Shown piece by piece: positions 1 to 13,100 of a stretch of 64,000 bases of DNA. The notes under the pieces are model-generated. The model was not told the DNA's origin, ran no database searches, and saw nothing but the letters and a program-made list of their open reading frames with translations. Positions within the stretch are counted from its first letter, which is position 1. Every line of letters starts with the position of its first letter. The stretch is taken from the NCBI GenBank assembly GCA_963169105.1, contig OY720636.1:94532583-94596582 (forward strand), given 5' to 3'. The position numbers and the translations under genes were made by a program. Source of the DNA: Ceriagrion tenellum. Its lineage: Eukaryota; Arthropoda; Insecta; Odonata; Coenagrionidae.

Positions 1-3000
1 TTTCTCCCTCCAATGATTGATTTGTTATTGACGGTTCATGTGTAGGTATCAAAGGAACATATCTTCATCAAAGGAATCTCTGCTTTTACCACTCTGGCAT
101 TTATGGCAATTTAGTTATGGAATCAATAGTAATGAGATCCATAAAGTTACATAACTTATTTACCAATAGTCAGTAGCTTCAAATATTTGACCTAATCTTT
201 ACCACCGGATAAAATTTATGGAAGTTTTACCTATGAATATTTGCTTATGCACACAATTATTAGTCAGTAAGAGTAAACAAACTGGTCATCCGTCTCAAAC
301 AACTCTTTTACCTGGTAAATAAGTCTCCAAGTGGTTCATTGTGGATCCTCCTACTTGGCTACTTATGGAACTTATTACTCCTTGCCATAAGTTTTGAAAC
401 CAATAAATTTATCGAATATTTCTGCAACATTTATTGAATGGTTGCCATGGCTTATTGGTCCCATAACTTAATAGAATACAGATGTGTCCATTAGTCACGC
501 ATAAAGTGCATAAGGAAAGCTCAAGTCTACTTCCACCCAATCAGGGACTGATTCAGAAATGAAGGAGAGCATTTCGATATGCTAAGTACAAGGAGGAGAG
601 TTAAATTCATTTACATTGAATTTTGGGATATGCCTTTGCTCTGAAAACTGTGTTGTACATGCTTGCACTTAGTTCACTTGTAAATCACAAAGTGAGCATT
701 GCAAGATTGTATATAATGAGCAAGTGAATGAAGAGCTCGTAAAAGGTTTTTCAATAAATTTTAGAAGAAGCATAATGGCACATTTTGGTGAATGATGAGT
801 AATAATATCAGCTTCCCCTATATGTAACTTACAACAGATCATGCCAATGCACGGACACGCTGTCACTTAATTGCTTTTTTATTATTTTGTGCTTTGCAGT
901 GAAACTGTTGACTTTAATTTTTTCACACTAGATGGAAATAATGTCCACCGCACCTTAGACTTTGTTGGCCGTCCTTCCCCATTAAGCAATCTTAGGTTTT
1001 CAGTACTGAGTCTGTCCACTTCTGATGCCCGGAGTTTTTTTCCCTCAAAGTATGTGTGATGGCTCATATCCGAACATGCCGAGTGAATTGGCAATACGAT
1101 TAATCTGAAAGTTTTTTGTTACCAATTTGTACCGTGGTTGAGGCTTATGCTATGAATTCCTAATGCTAATGGACAAGTAGTGGAGCTGATCGCTTGGAGC
1201 AAGACCATTTTATGCCATTATTATATTTTTCAAAATTCAATATTTTTTCTGAGGCTTCACTGCCTGTTGTATTTAATTCTTTTGGAGCTGTTTACATCAA
1301 GAGGAAAAATTGATACATCAGCTATGCAGTCCATGGACCTGTTTTATGGGCTTTGAAGTTTTCCGTATCATTCTTGAATTATGAAATAATGATCATCAAT
1401 TATTTAAAAGTGATTTGAAATGTCAATGTTTAACTTTAGGGTTATATTTACACTCTTGACTTCACTTATGAGGAAATTGGTGGACTCACTCTTAATGTGG
1501 CTTTTATGTCCACTCGTTATGGATTTATTCTTTCCTTAGTTTGCCACAGGTTTATTTCTCTAGTGCAGAAGTAGGCCTAATGAGCAATCATGCATAGGCT
1601 TATTTATGCATAGCAAATGCATAGTTTTACTATTAATTTTCCCATATAAATGTACAGAGTGAATTTTAACTCTCAACTTCAAAACCTATGTGGTTGTTTA
1701 ACTGTCACAATCCCATGCTGTTAGGCAATGTTACAGAATGACTATTAAAGCAAGATTCACAACATTTGAAAGAACTTGAGTGAAAGGTCTACATTTGAGG
1801 ATCCTAGGAGGAATTTCCATTCATCTAGCTGATGTTTCATTACAGATAGGTAATAGCTTTGTGTCATTTAAACATTACATTTGAAATTCACTTTGGGGGT
1901 GTTGCAAACATTTCTTTTTCCTGTGCTAAATGCAGTGTTGCTGGCCAGAGAAACTTTCAGTTGAACTTGGGTGGCCTAAGATTCCCTTAAAATTCAAAGT
2001 GCAATCTACTGAATGCTCATCCTTTTATAGGTAAAATTGCTACTATTTTTGTCTAACAATGGCCATTCATGGAGGCATGCAATCATTTTTTTCCTGGTTC
2101 TGGTTCTGGTTCCCAGGTTTGGTTCTATAAATTAGTTCCCAGTCATCAGTTCCCTCTTTGCTTAATTGTTGATATTAATGCCACTGCTAATTTAGCAGTC
2201 TGTATAACAATAGTATACATGTATGATTGAAAGAAATGCAGAAAAGTCACTTTTTCAAAATTTATTTTTCCAGGAAAGATACACTAAAGTAATAGATATA
2301 TATCTGCATAATATCAGTTAATCATGTGACCAGTGTTATTAACACGTGAAGCTTGGCTATGTACTTTAACCTCAGAATCTAAATTTTTTATTTCCTAATG
2401 AAAATGCTGAATGCTTGTGCTGTAAAATGTTGCGATGTGAGTGCATGAGTTGGAATGATGCAAAAATAGTATTAATACACAATCAGATTAGTGATGATCG
2501 AAATTTTGCTTGATTGATACATTTGAGTGTTAGATACTGGAAATATAGTCACCACCTGAGATGTAGTAGTTGAAAACAGTTATGGTAATACAAGCAAATA
2601 CTTTCTTTTAAGTAATACAAAAAGAGTCTTTTTTTATTTCTTCAACTATAATTTGACTGACTGGATTAATTATTTTAAAATGTACTGTAGCTGTCATGTG
2701 CACTTGAAACTTAGTTTTCTAGACTCATGTAGCAGAATAGTTTTTAGTAATATTGAATGTTAAAGTGCCTTAATGAACGTAGTTACTGAATTCATTTAGA
2801 AAGCTTTCACCTTTTCATCTTTGTCTAATTCTCTCCCCAATGCATAATGACATTCATGATCAACTCTGATAGATATTTCTGTCATAGTGATTTACTTGAA
2901 GATTAGTTTTAAAGGTGAAAGTTGAAGTCCTTTCATTCCTAGCTTAAAAGCTTGGCATCCAGGGGGCCTAGGTTCAAATCCCAGTTATTGTGGTGATTGC

Positions 3001-3918
3001 TCAATGAAATCCTGACCCTTTCTTGATGAAGAAAACTTGTAGAAGTGTAGTAGTCTGTAGGTATGAGAGACCATTAACTGTGGACCACTTTGGGCCTTAT
3101 GTTAACATTAGGCTCTTGACATTGCTGGATTTCTCTCCAACCTTCCTGCATTACCGCAATAATCCTTCCCTTATCACCCTGCCTCTTTCCCTTGTGGGAC
3201 AAATGACCTTAGTTTTTGGACGCCTCCCCCAGTAACAAACCTCAGTTTCTCATAAAAATCTTTGGCCTAATCATGTCCATGGGCCCATTGTAAATCATAT
3301 GGCATCTGTTTAGCTATTTAGATTTTTACTTGAATACTTTTTAGATAGACACACGTAATTGTTGTATGATATGGGAGAGATTCTTAGCATGGAACTTATT
3401 TTCATTAGTATGGGCCTAAATGCTTATCCCTAATTTGTATTCATGGTGGTTTACTAATCCTCATTTAAGTAAGGAATATCATACTTCTTTTGTTAATTGT
3501 GACCTCCACACCATCTCTTTAATAAAATAGTGCTCCTGATAGAAAACGGTTTGCTGCTGAAAATCTCTCAAAGTTTGTTGCCACTTAGGTGTCACGTCCC
3601 AAAAAGAGTATGTAATATTGTAATATATCTCATTTCTATTCACATAGTATGAGGGCAACCTTCTTGAATAGGTGTTTAGATAACTTCTCGCCTATGATTG
3701 TAGATAGACCTAAGTTTACTGCATCCCTATCTCTATCAGTATTTATAAATGACCTGAGTGGCTTAATGCCGAGTGCATGTGAGTGTGTAGTCGTGACTGA
3801 TGTGGAACTACCAGCCAGCCTGCTGCTTTCCTGATAAGCATGGGAACTGCAGAGCTGTTTGCAACCCTTCACACATGCTTTAATGCCTCCCATATCTGCA
3901 TATCATTCATGTTGTAAG
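1..3918 (+). other. HECTD1: Intron (3' part of a long HECTD1 intron)
   Basis: AT-rich, very CpG-poor sequence with no exon I can support. It holds an old tRNA-derived SINE at 2938-3236. A small CpG-containing block at about 841-1140 differs in composition from its surroundings and may be an inserted fragment. Confidence 0.75.
2938..3236 (+). repeat. tRNA-derived SINE, decayed copy (family A)
   Basis: It has a B-box-like GGTTCAAATCCCAG near the 5' end and a body and tail matching three other copies (42680-42961, 49362-49575, 52685-52988). The shared tail is a pyrimidine-rich stretch, then GGGACAAATGACCTTAG and GGACGCCTCCCCCA. Most CpG sites seen in the other copies are TpG or CpA here. Confidence 0.75.
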
Positions 3919-4116
3919 GTTGGATTGATGTCACATGGGACCATGGTGGCTCCAATTCATACCGCATGGGTGCGGAGGGGAAGTACGACCTGAAATTGGC
4001 TCCTGGCTTTGATGGTGAGGCCCATGCTCAGTCTGCGTCTGCCGCTCCCTTGTCCTCGATCTCAGTGCCTCCTCCTGGCTCGACCAAGTCAACTCAAGGC
4101 ACTGTGGTGATGGGAG
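3919..4116 (+). CDS. HECTD1: HECTD1 exon: MIB/HERC2 domain (second half)
   Basis: The exon starts after TAAG at 3915-3918 with two bases of a split Gly codon and ends one base into a codon before GTGAGC. It encodes GWIDVTWDHGGSNSYRMG followed by AEGKYDLKLAPG, the signature second half of a MIB/HERC2 domain, then an Ala/Ser/Pro-rich linker. The preceding exon should carry the first half (a GPDWKWGDQDG-type motif in the family). I found no such coding sequence in 1-3918, so that intron is longer than 3.9 kb. The acceptor has a weak pyrimidine tract, so the start is slightly less certain than the end. Confidence 0.93.
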
Positions 4117-7100
4117 GTGAGCAGTGGCCTTTCATCCTCTTTAAGTGCAAGGCATGCCGAGTGACAAGCCAATAAATACATATTGTTTTATGAGGGACTC
4201 TTTGAAATCCCCCCCTAAAGTCATTCACAAATGAGTTAGCGCTCGAGTTTCACCTAAACTGCAATAAAATTCTCTCTTCTGAATGGGTATTTAGGTCCTC
4301 AATGATCTTGATACATGTCACCACAAAGTCTGCAGCAATGCCATTACTAGCTGGTGATTAGTGATGTTAGTGCTGTACCTAACGTGTTTTTCGGTGACGT
4401 GATTATCATGATGACCTCAATTACCCACATGGCAGTGGCAATTTTTTATGGGGACTTTTTTTGTTAGTGGGCCATGGTCCAAGACTTTAAAGGAAATACC
4501 AAGTTATTATTGGTTATTTTTCAGTTTTCAATTACTTTTTTACACTTCTAAATAACCGAAGGATATTTAGTGGGGCTCATCAGGTGCTGTCCTTTTCTTA
4601 GGATATGATTCTGATAGCTTGAGCAGGCTTATAATGAGATTTATTTATGTTTGTCAAAGTAACTTGAATTACTTGGCATCATCTAGTGGCTGAGGTGTAG
4701 GCAGGCCATGATTATTTAGGGAGAATTTGAAAAAAAAAGAATGAATTAGATACTTTCAAAGGATTCCCTACTCCTCCATGAGATGGTGTCAGTAATTTTG
4801 ATTGTTGTTACTTCAGAAAGCTCTTTTTCATTATTAGCGATGCTCTACTGAATTTTCTAGTGGTTTTGCCCCTGGTGTAGTACACTGGGCAAGACCATGA
4901 GAAAGGTGCTTCACAGTTTTTACTTTGTATCAATTTCTGTGAGGTCACCTGCTGTCATTCTCCTTACGATACTATTACAGCCTCTGAATGTCTTGGTTTG
5001 AAGCTCACAAAAAGCTCATCTTATTTCTTACATTGATTGTTACCTAATAGCCTACTGATGTAGATGAAACTTTGGCTTGTGAATATTAATATTCAGTGTG
5101 ATGTAAAGCTTTGTGTGTTGTGTTGGGTGCTGTTCATTCCAGTTTGGAAACCTGTTACTGTTTATCCTAAAACTATTTGTCATCCATGTGCAATCAAGTA
5201 CAGTAGACCTTCAGTAATCTGTATCAGCAAGTCATGAATGTAAATTGATTTTCCCTTGCATAGTTTTTACGCGAAAAGTTAACTAGCACCATCAAGGGAT
5301 GTGAATGTAATATGGATATCACCAGGAGTGCCAATTCCATTTGCATTCATCAATCTAGATAAGATCATGGTGGTAGCTGAACAAGTCTTGTATTCTTAAT
5401 TTGGAAAATTCTGGAAAATTTGAACTAAACATCAATTAAAGCTAACATTCTTTCTACTTCAACTGGCAGTTGATATGAGAGAAAAATATCTTTTGCCACT
5501 TCACCCTTTTAATACCCCAAGGCCTCTTCTAACATTGCTCTTTGCACGAATACCAAAGTGATAAGAATGCTTTTCTTCGTATACATAAAAATATTTGGCC
5601 TAAGTTATGTGGCCCTCTTTCCTCTTGAAAAGTGATAAGAAGTCATTGGTGACCAGGGGTGCCCTATAAAAACTCCTTCAATTTCATTTTGAGAATCTTT
5701 GGATAATTTGAGACTTCCCATATGCTAGATGACCCCTTGCCCCATTCAGTGCCGATTAATGAGGGTCTGCTATATTTGGAAAAAATTGTCCACTTGGTGA
5801 AAAGTCATGCTTAAAGATGTTTGCATATACTTTGATGTGCCTTGATAATTTGTCCATGGGAAGGTAGTGAAAAATTTAGTGAATTTTACTGGAAGAGTTT
5901 ATGTAAATATTTTATTTTTATCATAACTTTTCAGGGAGAGGTGGTAAGAATATTACAGATACTTCCAAAAGTTCCAGTGTGTTGGCAAGTCGGAAATCAA
6001 GCTCTACTCCAAGTTTACCAGATGCAACAGACAACCATAATAAAACATCTGTGGCTAGCACTGATCAAGCTGCATCAGCTGATAACTTGGCTGCCAAGGT
6101 AAATATATTATTGCCAGTTAATTTATTGATTTCTTGAAAAATTTTCCATGATTAATTCCTTTTTACTTTGTCAATTCTGTGTAAGCTGTGTAAAGGGTGT
6201 TAAGTCCAAAGTGGGCTGAAATGAGTTATCATCTAAGGCATACAAGAATAATGAAGAGCTGCTAGATGGTATAGAGTTCTCTCTTCCAACCAAAGGCTCT
6301 TCATTTTTCTAGAATACCTGTGATGATAACTCATTTTAGTCCATTTTGGACATCCTTTACACAGTTGACACGGAATTGTAATCATGACATTGGTTCAAGA
6401 ATATATTCTGAATCTTATGTATTTCCGTAGTGTTTTTTCATGGTGCACCTTCATATATCATCAATTCAAAGAAAGTTTTTCCGTGACTCAGAGCAATTCT
6501 AATTACAAATCCTCTTCTCTTGATGGAAAATGTTTGGGAAAGACATGTCATTAAATTGCGGCTATTGTAGTGATTTGTTACTTCCAAATTATGTACTGAT
6601 AGTTCTTTTTAATTAAAACCTGATGAATTCAGATTCATTTTGAATTTTATCTGTCAAATGTCAGTGAAGCCAAAATGATGTCCTCAGATGGCCATCCTTT
6701 TCTTTGCTAATATCACTCACTTTACTGGCCATATTTTCTTTGCTGTTTTTGAATAATTGTTACAATACTCTTCTTCCTCCTCTTCCTTAGTACTCATAAT
6801 GTTATTGAAGTTCATACAATTTAATTTTCTGAAATGTATACGTAAATTCATCATATCAGTTTGCAGCCGGTATCCTCTCTATTCTTCTTACCATCAGCCA
6901 TTTTATTCCTTCACGGTTTTTCATTTCCATATTCATTCTAATTTGCCTGATACATATTTGCTCTTCCTCAGGGTTTCTTTCCATTCATTTTTCCTTCCAT
7001 CATTGTCTCTCTGGGACTGTTTTGTCTTAGAATGCTTACAATTAGTTGGTCTCATTGGCTGGCTGGGTTTTTGTTAGTTTGTTCTTCTTCTTAGTTCTTC

Positions 7101-10100
7101 ATAGAACTTAATCATTGGTGTTTCTCTTTGGCCATTTGCTCTTCATTATTCTTAAATGCAACCACCTCACTGTTGCCTTCAATATTTTCCATAATGCATT
7201 TACTGCCAATGCTTCATGGCCTGATCACAGAGTGCTCCTCACATTTCAATGAAGAGCTTTCTTACTTCCATTCTTAAGCTGAGATCTCAAAACACTCCAG
7301 AGTTTATGAATGAATGTCTTTTACATTATTTTTTTTCTAAGTGTTACAAATTATTGGAGGTTTTGCTTAAATTTGGCATCAGCTTATATTAAGTTAAATG
7401 CAGTACCTTTTCACACAAATTAACCCATAGTAGTATGTTGGCCTTTAAATTTGACAAGACCTAAGACAAGACAGATGACTTAGGCATTTCCACTTAGAGG
7501 TTCTAAGCATGCTTTAAAAAATAGCAACATACTGAAAACTTTTTCCGAAATAATTGTTAAAGATTTGTAAGAATGTGGCCCTTCAATGTTGGCAATTGAA
7601 GCATTAATTGGTGAGTGGACCGGAATGTATTTTATAGAATTTAATTTTCCCCCAGTGAATTATTGAAGTAAATTCTTCCCAGGTTTGCATCTGGGTCAGT
7701 TACTCTATCTTTGCCAATGTCTCAATGAAAGACTTATTCATAGTTATCAGGGCCCCATTGATGATGATGATTATGATCAATGGCCCTGATGATGATGAAT
7801 GGAGCAATTGATACAGATGCAAATCTGGGGGCACAGGGTATTTTTTTCCAAACATTGCATAAACAAATGATGTGGTACGAAGTCTCTCGCAGAGGTGCAT
7901 ATACACCAGGGTTGAAAGTCATTTTAATAACGACAGTGTTGAGTTTATCCACTGCGACAGTGGCTTTGTAAGCACAACTTCATCTCATGTGCTACAATGT
8001 AGACTTGAGGCGTGAACATCTAGTTCGCATAAACCCCCCTCAAAATTCTTCTTGAAGAAAATGGCTTGGTGGTGTAACTGGCTAACACACCTGACAGGCA
8101 ATTGGGAGATCTGGGTTCGAATCCCGGTCAAGTCAAATGATTTATTCATGGCAAATTTAAACCTAGGTGACAAGGTATTTTGCCTGGTGGGAGCGTAATG
8201 TTTCTAGGAAGTATTTGCACATGAAATTAGCATACTTCCCAGTTGATAAGAGGCACTGGCTGGTCAGAATTCTGCAATTAATCAGTTTAAATTTTTGAAA
8301 TAATAATATACCCACAGCCCATAAGACGAAGGCTGACTTTAGATTATATTTTCTGTTAAAAAAATGCGTCTTGTTGGCCAGGAAATATGGCAACTGTGAA
8401 AAAATTATTCTTCTGGATTAGGATTTGAACCTAGATTCCTCTGAGGCTTTTTCTTCCTCTGCCTCTCTAATGGTTCCATCCAGGTGCTTAAACCAATATG
8501 TGTTGCTTAACAAGTCTTACTTATTTTAACTGGAAGACGTTCTCTTTCTACAGTGAACTATGTTGAGGCTCTAACATTTAAGGGTGTGATGAAAGCCTTA
8601 ACTAAGTTTTTTGTGGAAGAGAATACAGATGTAGCTTTCTTGGAGAAAACATTTGGTGCAAAATTGGGGGATCAAGAGGAATCCCAGTCTGGGAAAATGA
8701 TTCTATTCACAGATTGTGAATTTCATTGGTTCCTATATAGTGGGTATTGCTTAATGAAGTATATTACTTAAAACTCATTTGAGAAAGGTTCCTAATATTA
8801 GATTTTTCATTTGTAGCAAGCTGCTGAGGCAATTGCTGAGAGTGTGTTGAATGTTGCCCGTGCAGAGGCAATAGTGGCTGTGTCAGCTGAGCCACACACT
8901 TCCACCCCATCCTCTCATGTGCTGTCTACAACAACATCCTCCTCATCTCAGACTGGTCTCACTGAACTCTCAGTGTTTGTTCATGCTCTGCAAGAAGTTG
9001 GTGGTGTGCCGGACTCCCCCTGCACTCCGACAACCAATGCCACGAGTACTTCCTCATCCATCCCTCCTCCCACCCTGGCAGCTGCCATGGCCACTGCCGG
9101 TGATCTTGCGACCATCGTTGAGTCCCTGGCTCTTGGAGAGACTGCTACATCTGCTGCAGCCATTGCCATGGCAACTGGTGCTCTTCCCTCCTCGATGTCC
9201 ACCTCAGGGAACCAAAAGTATGAATATTGCTGTGTTTTACCTACTTATAATTTGTGTGAGTTGGTAGCTACATTTATTGTAACATCATTGGAGTGCTACT
9301 TTGTGGTAAAATGTAAATAATTTCCGGATAATTTTGAAATTTAGGGAAACAATAGAAAAATCTGAGTGAATTAACCTAAAATCAAGGAATTACAAGAAAG
9401 AGATAGTACCTCTTTAAAATATTTTGATAAGTGCGGGTCTGATCTTCACCCAAAGCTCTTAACTGATTTATGATTATTCATTGTGGAAAGTTCTTGAGTA
9501 TGGTAAAAATTAACATCAATGCCAACTGTGCAATGCAATAGTATGTTTCTGGAAGGAAAGAGCTGAGGATTGTTTATAAACGTTGCCACTCTAATGGAAA
9601 ATAGGAAAAAAGCTCTCTCAAAATCAAATACAATTTACTTTCATTTCCTGCCTTACCTTGATGAGGACATTGGAAATTAAAATATATCAACCTGAGGTAA
9701 CTTTTTAGAATGATAAAATTTAACCATATTTATTTCAAAATATCATCCTAGTTATTCTTTGTATGTATTTGCATCATTGCAATTATTGTTGATTCCTTAC
9801 CTGGTTTCAAGCCTGGAGGGGAGATAGCTCTTGTGAAACATTGACAAGCTCTCCTTCAAACAGGGAAGGGTTTAGAGGTAGTGTTAGGTTCCTGTCCTTA
9901 AGTTTACTTTACTGTAAAACCTTAAGTTAATGCACCTAGCTTTTATGTATTTCAAGTTTTTGCGTGGTGGCTGTTAAGTACAGCTGAGAACCGTAGGGAA
10001 TTTCCAAGGTAAGTGCATGATTTTAGAGGTGTTTTAAAGACCTGGAAAAATTGCCAACAGAACTGTTGATTGAGCCAAGATTAATTATATTTCAGAGCTG

Positions 10101-13100
10101 GAGACTTCTAACATTCAAGAAATGGATGGTTATACAAAGATAATGTAATGCAAAAGAGACAGAGAAATTATTGGCTAAACTGTTGATGGAGCTACCATTA
10201 ATTTGGTAGAATACCGATTGCGCATTATGTTTACTGTTAAGTTAGTGGTTATTCACCAGCATTTGTTGAAGTTATTCATGGAAATTTTTTCCTGAATTAC
10301 AGGCATGGCACTGAGCCATCTTGTGGGAGGAGCAATATGATGTCACGAATCAGCAGTGGGACTGCAAATCTTAGTGCTGGCACAAGAGTGCGGGTCACTC
10401 TGCCAGCAAGCCACAGTGAGGATAAAACTGGGGATAACTGCTTCCGTAACAATCAGAACAATGTGCTTTCAAGTGAGTATTGATTTTAATTCCCAATTCC
10501 TTATTTTTAAAGTCTTACTCAGGGACTCAAGATCCTCTTTGAAAGTGGACTTGTGTTCTTCCTCTTCCCATGTTTTGTGGAATCAGTGTATTAAGGAGGA
10601 ACCTTAATTTTAGGCCTGCTCAATAACCCACGGTGATTTTAAAATATATTATAAAGTAAGATTTCTACTATTGAGTGATGCAAAAATATTATTTGGTCAT
10701 TTATCATTTTACGAGGATATATTGGCTTAAAAAGTATGAGTTTTTGTGCTGAAATGCAGTCTCAATAGCTGTGTGACGGCATCTCTTCACACAACTTTTT
10801 TAATCTCAATGTCTACCTGAATAATATTGTTCAAAAACTAGAATAACATGCTCTAGATATCAGAGTTAAAAGAATTAACTCTGCAAATCCACATGGTAAT
10901 TGCAGTGTTTATTCTTCTATCCCTGATATCAAGGAGTTCCACCAAGTAAGGTCTGAAACTATCGTTTAAATTTACTATTTCCAGCAAATTTTACATATCC
11001 TAAGAAAACAGTACTTCAAAGCACAGGTTCCTCCACGAGAAAGTTATCTTCAAAGACCTTGAAATGCGGTGAACCTCTATGTGCCTGTTCATTATATCAA
11101 TTATTATCAATCCAATGGTCTCTGGTCTCTTTCTGAGAGTTGACAGCCAAGAAATTGAATTGGTCAATTGCGATTGACTCACGATGTTAACACGTTGACC
11201 GCCACAGTGTTTTTAGTACACATTTTCAGGGACGCCATCGGTGGTTTTTTTTCAGTTCTTAATCACTGGATCATGATACTTCGAAGTATCATTGTACATG
11301 GGTCTAAAATATATTTTCCATTGTTGCCATGTGCTATGGTCACAATGGCCCTGATGCCGAACCGGTCACGGTTCATGCTTTAATAAGCGGCACTGGTCAC
11401 CCGTGGTGTCAGGAATCACCTTGGAAACAATCGCTTGGTGACCGGTCACTATGACCAGCGTGGCGTGGTGGGAACCACTCAACTCCGGTCACTATGACCG
11501 GCGTGGTGGTCAACGTGTTAAGAATGGAAATAAATTACTCTTCGATTCAGTAGAAATGAATTGCAATACCTCATGTAGTGATCTCATTGGTTTGGATGTC
11601 ATTCTTATGTAATCAGGGGAGACTCAAGCTTAGAATTATATTTGTAGTACATAATACTTCTTAAACTGGTGGCTGCCTTGGCTGATCTACATTCTTGAAG
11701 GAAGTTTCAATTGTTCCTGTCTCTCATTTGAAAGTAAAACCTCTCATTTACTAAAAACAGAGATTATGCAAGAGATGGTGTGAAACCATTTTCACTATAT
11801 CACTGAACTGTATAATGGTAAAGTCATCTTTTATGAGCAATCTACCTTCTTGCATGGATTTTATGTGCAGCTAATGGCTGGAGTTCAGAGTTGCTATTTG
11901 AAGAATTGATTTTACTCCAGTTAATTTTCATATTCAATGAATGTGAATGAATGCTGAGAAGAGAGCAGCAAGTCAATAATTAAATAACTTAATACTTTCT
12001 TGTCGAGTAGATCACTGTTCGCACATTAGAGGCTTCATCATCGTGTGCTGATATTCTATTTATTCCATAACTTCATTTATGGCTGAAGCAGTAAGGATTT
12101 TCTTGTACATTTTGTGAGTATATTGTCTCTACATTGCTTTTCATTGCTAATTAGCTTTTTTAAAGGAATGCCTGTGAATCATTACTTTTTATTTCTCATT
12201 GTTTATAGACAGTGGTGACTCATGAGAAAACTGCTCCCTCCGATTTTGAGCGTGGTGATACCTTGTTGAATTAAGGGGCATCTTCATTCCACAATTTGAT
12301 GATTTACATGTACTTGTTTTGCTAATCCAGTCATTACTTTGGATCTTATTCAGTCCATGGTTGTAAATGAAAAAATTCACTCTCTTCCATGTGACTTCAG
12401 AAAAATAATTCTATATTAGTTAGCTAATATGTAATTTGACCTGGGAAACATTACTATATTAAAAAGCGCTGACTTCTATGTCTCTGAAATGAATAGATTT
12501 TTTGGCAAGTTTTGTGGTCATATCCAATTTTTCATTGCCAGCCATGGATTTATCATGTCTTAATATTGAGATTGCAATTATTATGCTCTGCAGGTAAGAA
12601 AGATATGGTGAGCGGGGGCATTTGCAGCGAGGCGAGTGACAGCAACGGGGGCAATGGATCATCATCCTATGTGGGAACCACAATGAGTGTGAGCGTGCCG
12701 AATCTGACTAGCAGCAGTGTGAGCGAATCGGGAGCCACAGCAACTCTGCTGGAGACGTTTGCAGCCATGGCGAGGGGTAGGCGCTCCCTGGCGGCAGCCA
12801 GTGGAAACAATTCCCTGTCGGGAGTGGCTGGAAGTGTGGCGGCAGTTTGTGGTGGAGGGGGTGGCGGTGGGGGTGGAGGTGGGGTGTCTGCAACGGGCAC
12901 CCCCCCCCACACGACCCCGTCCCCCTCTCCCTCTCCCTCCCCCTCCCCTGGCAGCACGCTCTTTCCCAGGGGCCCAAGCTCTGTCTCCAGTCTAGTTCGG
13001 CTAGCCCTTTCTTCAAATTTCCCAGGTGTGTGTGTTGCCAAAACTTTTTTTTTATCTTATACCATTTCTCATTAGGGTGACAAGGCCATGTTGGCATAGA

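Larger units (their letters stand above)
6099..8816 (+). other. HECTD1: HECTD1 intron with foldback element and tRNA-like repeat
   Basis: It contains a foldback repeat (6171-6380), a small palindrome (7746-7790) and a tRNA-like sequence (8063-8134). A cluster of CpG sites at about 7860-8170 suggests that part arrived later than its surroundings. Confidence 0.8.

Noticed and set aside
899..1047. Possible upstream exon after TTTGCAG, open to a GTATGT donor (ETVDFNFFTLDGNNVHRTLD...)
   Set aside because: It leaves two codon bases at its end while the exon at 3919 needs one, and it matches no HECTD1 segment expected before the MIB domain. Its CpG content suggests an inserted fragment.
8063..8134. 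Functional tRNA-Ala (anticodon GGC)
   Set aside because: It folds as a cloverleaf but lacks T33 and has several G-U pairs; a SINE head or pseudogene is more likely.
8553..8771. 72-residue open frame (VMKALTKFFVEENTDVAFLEKT) in an intron
   Set aside because: NLAAK at 6098 joins directly to QAAEAIAES at 8817 as in other HECTD1 proteins, so no exon is missing here, and I recognise no family.
12667..13041. Long open frames on the minus strand and in other plus frames
   Set aside because: They are shadows of a GC-rich coding exon with simple repeats.
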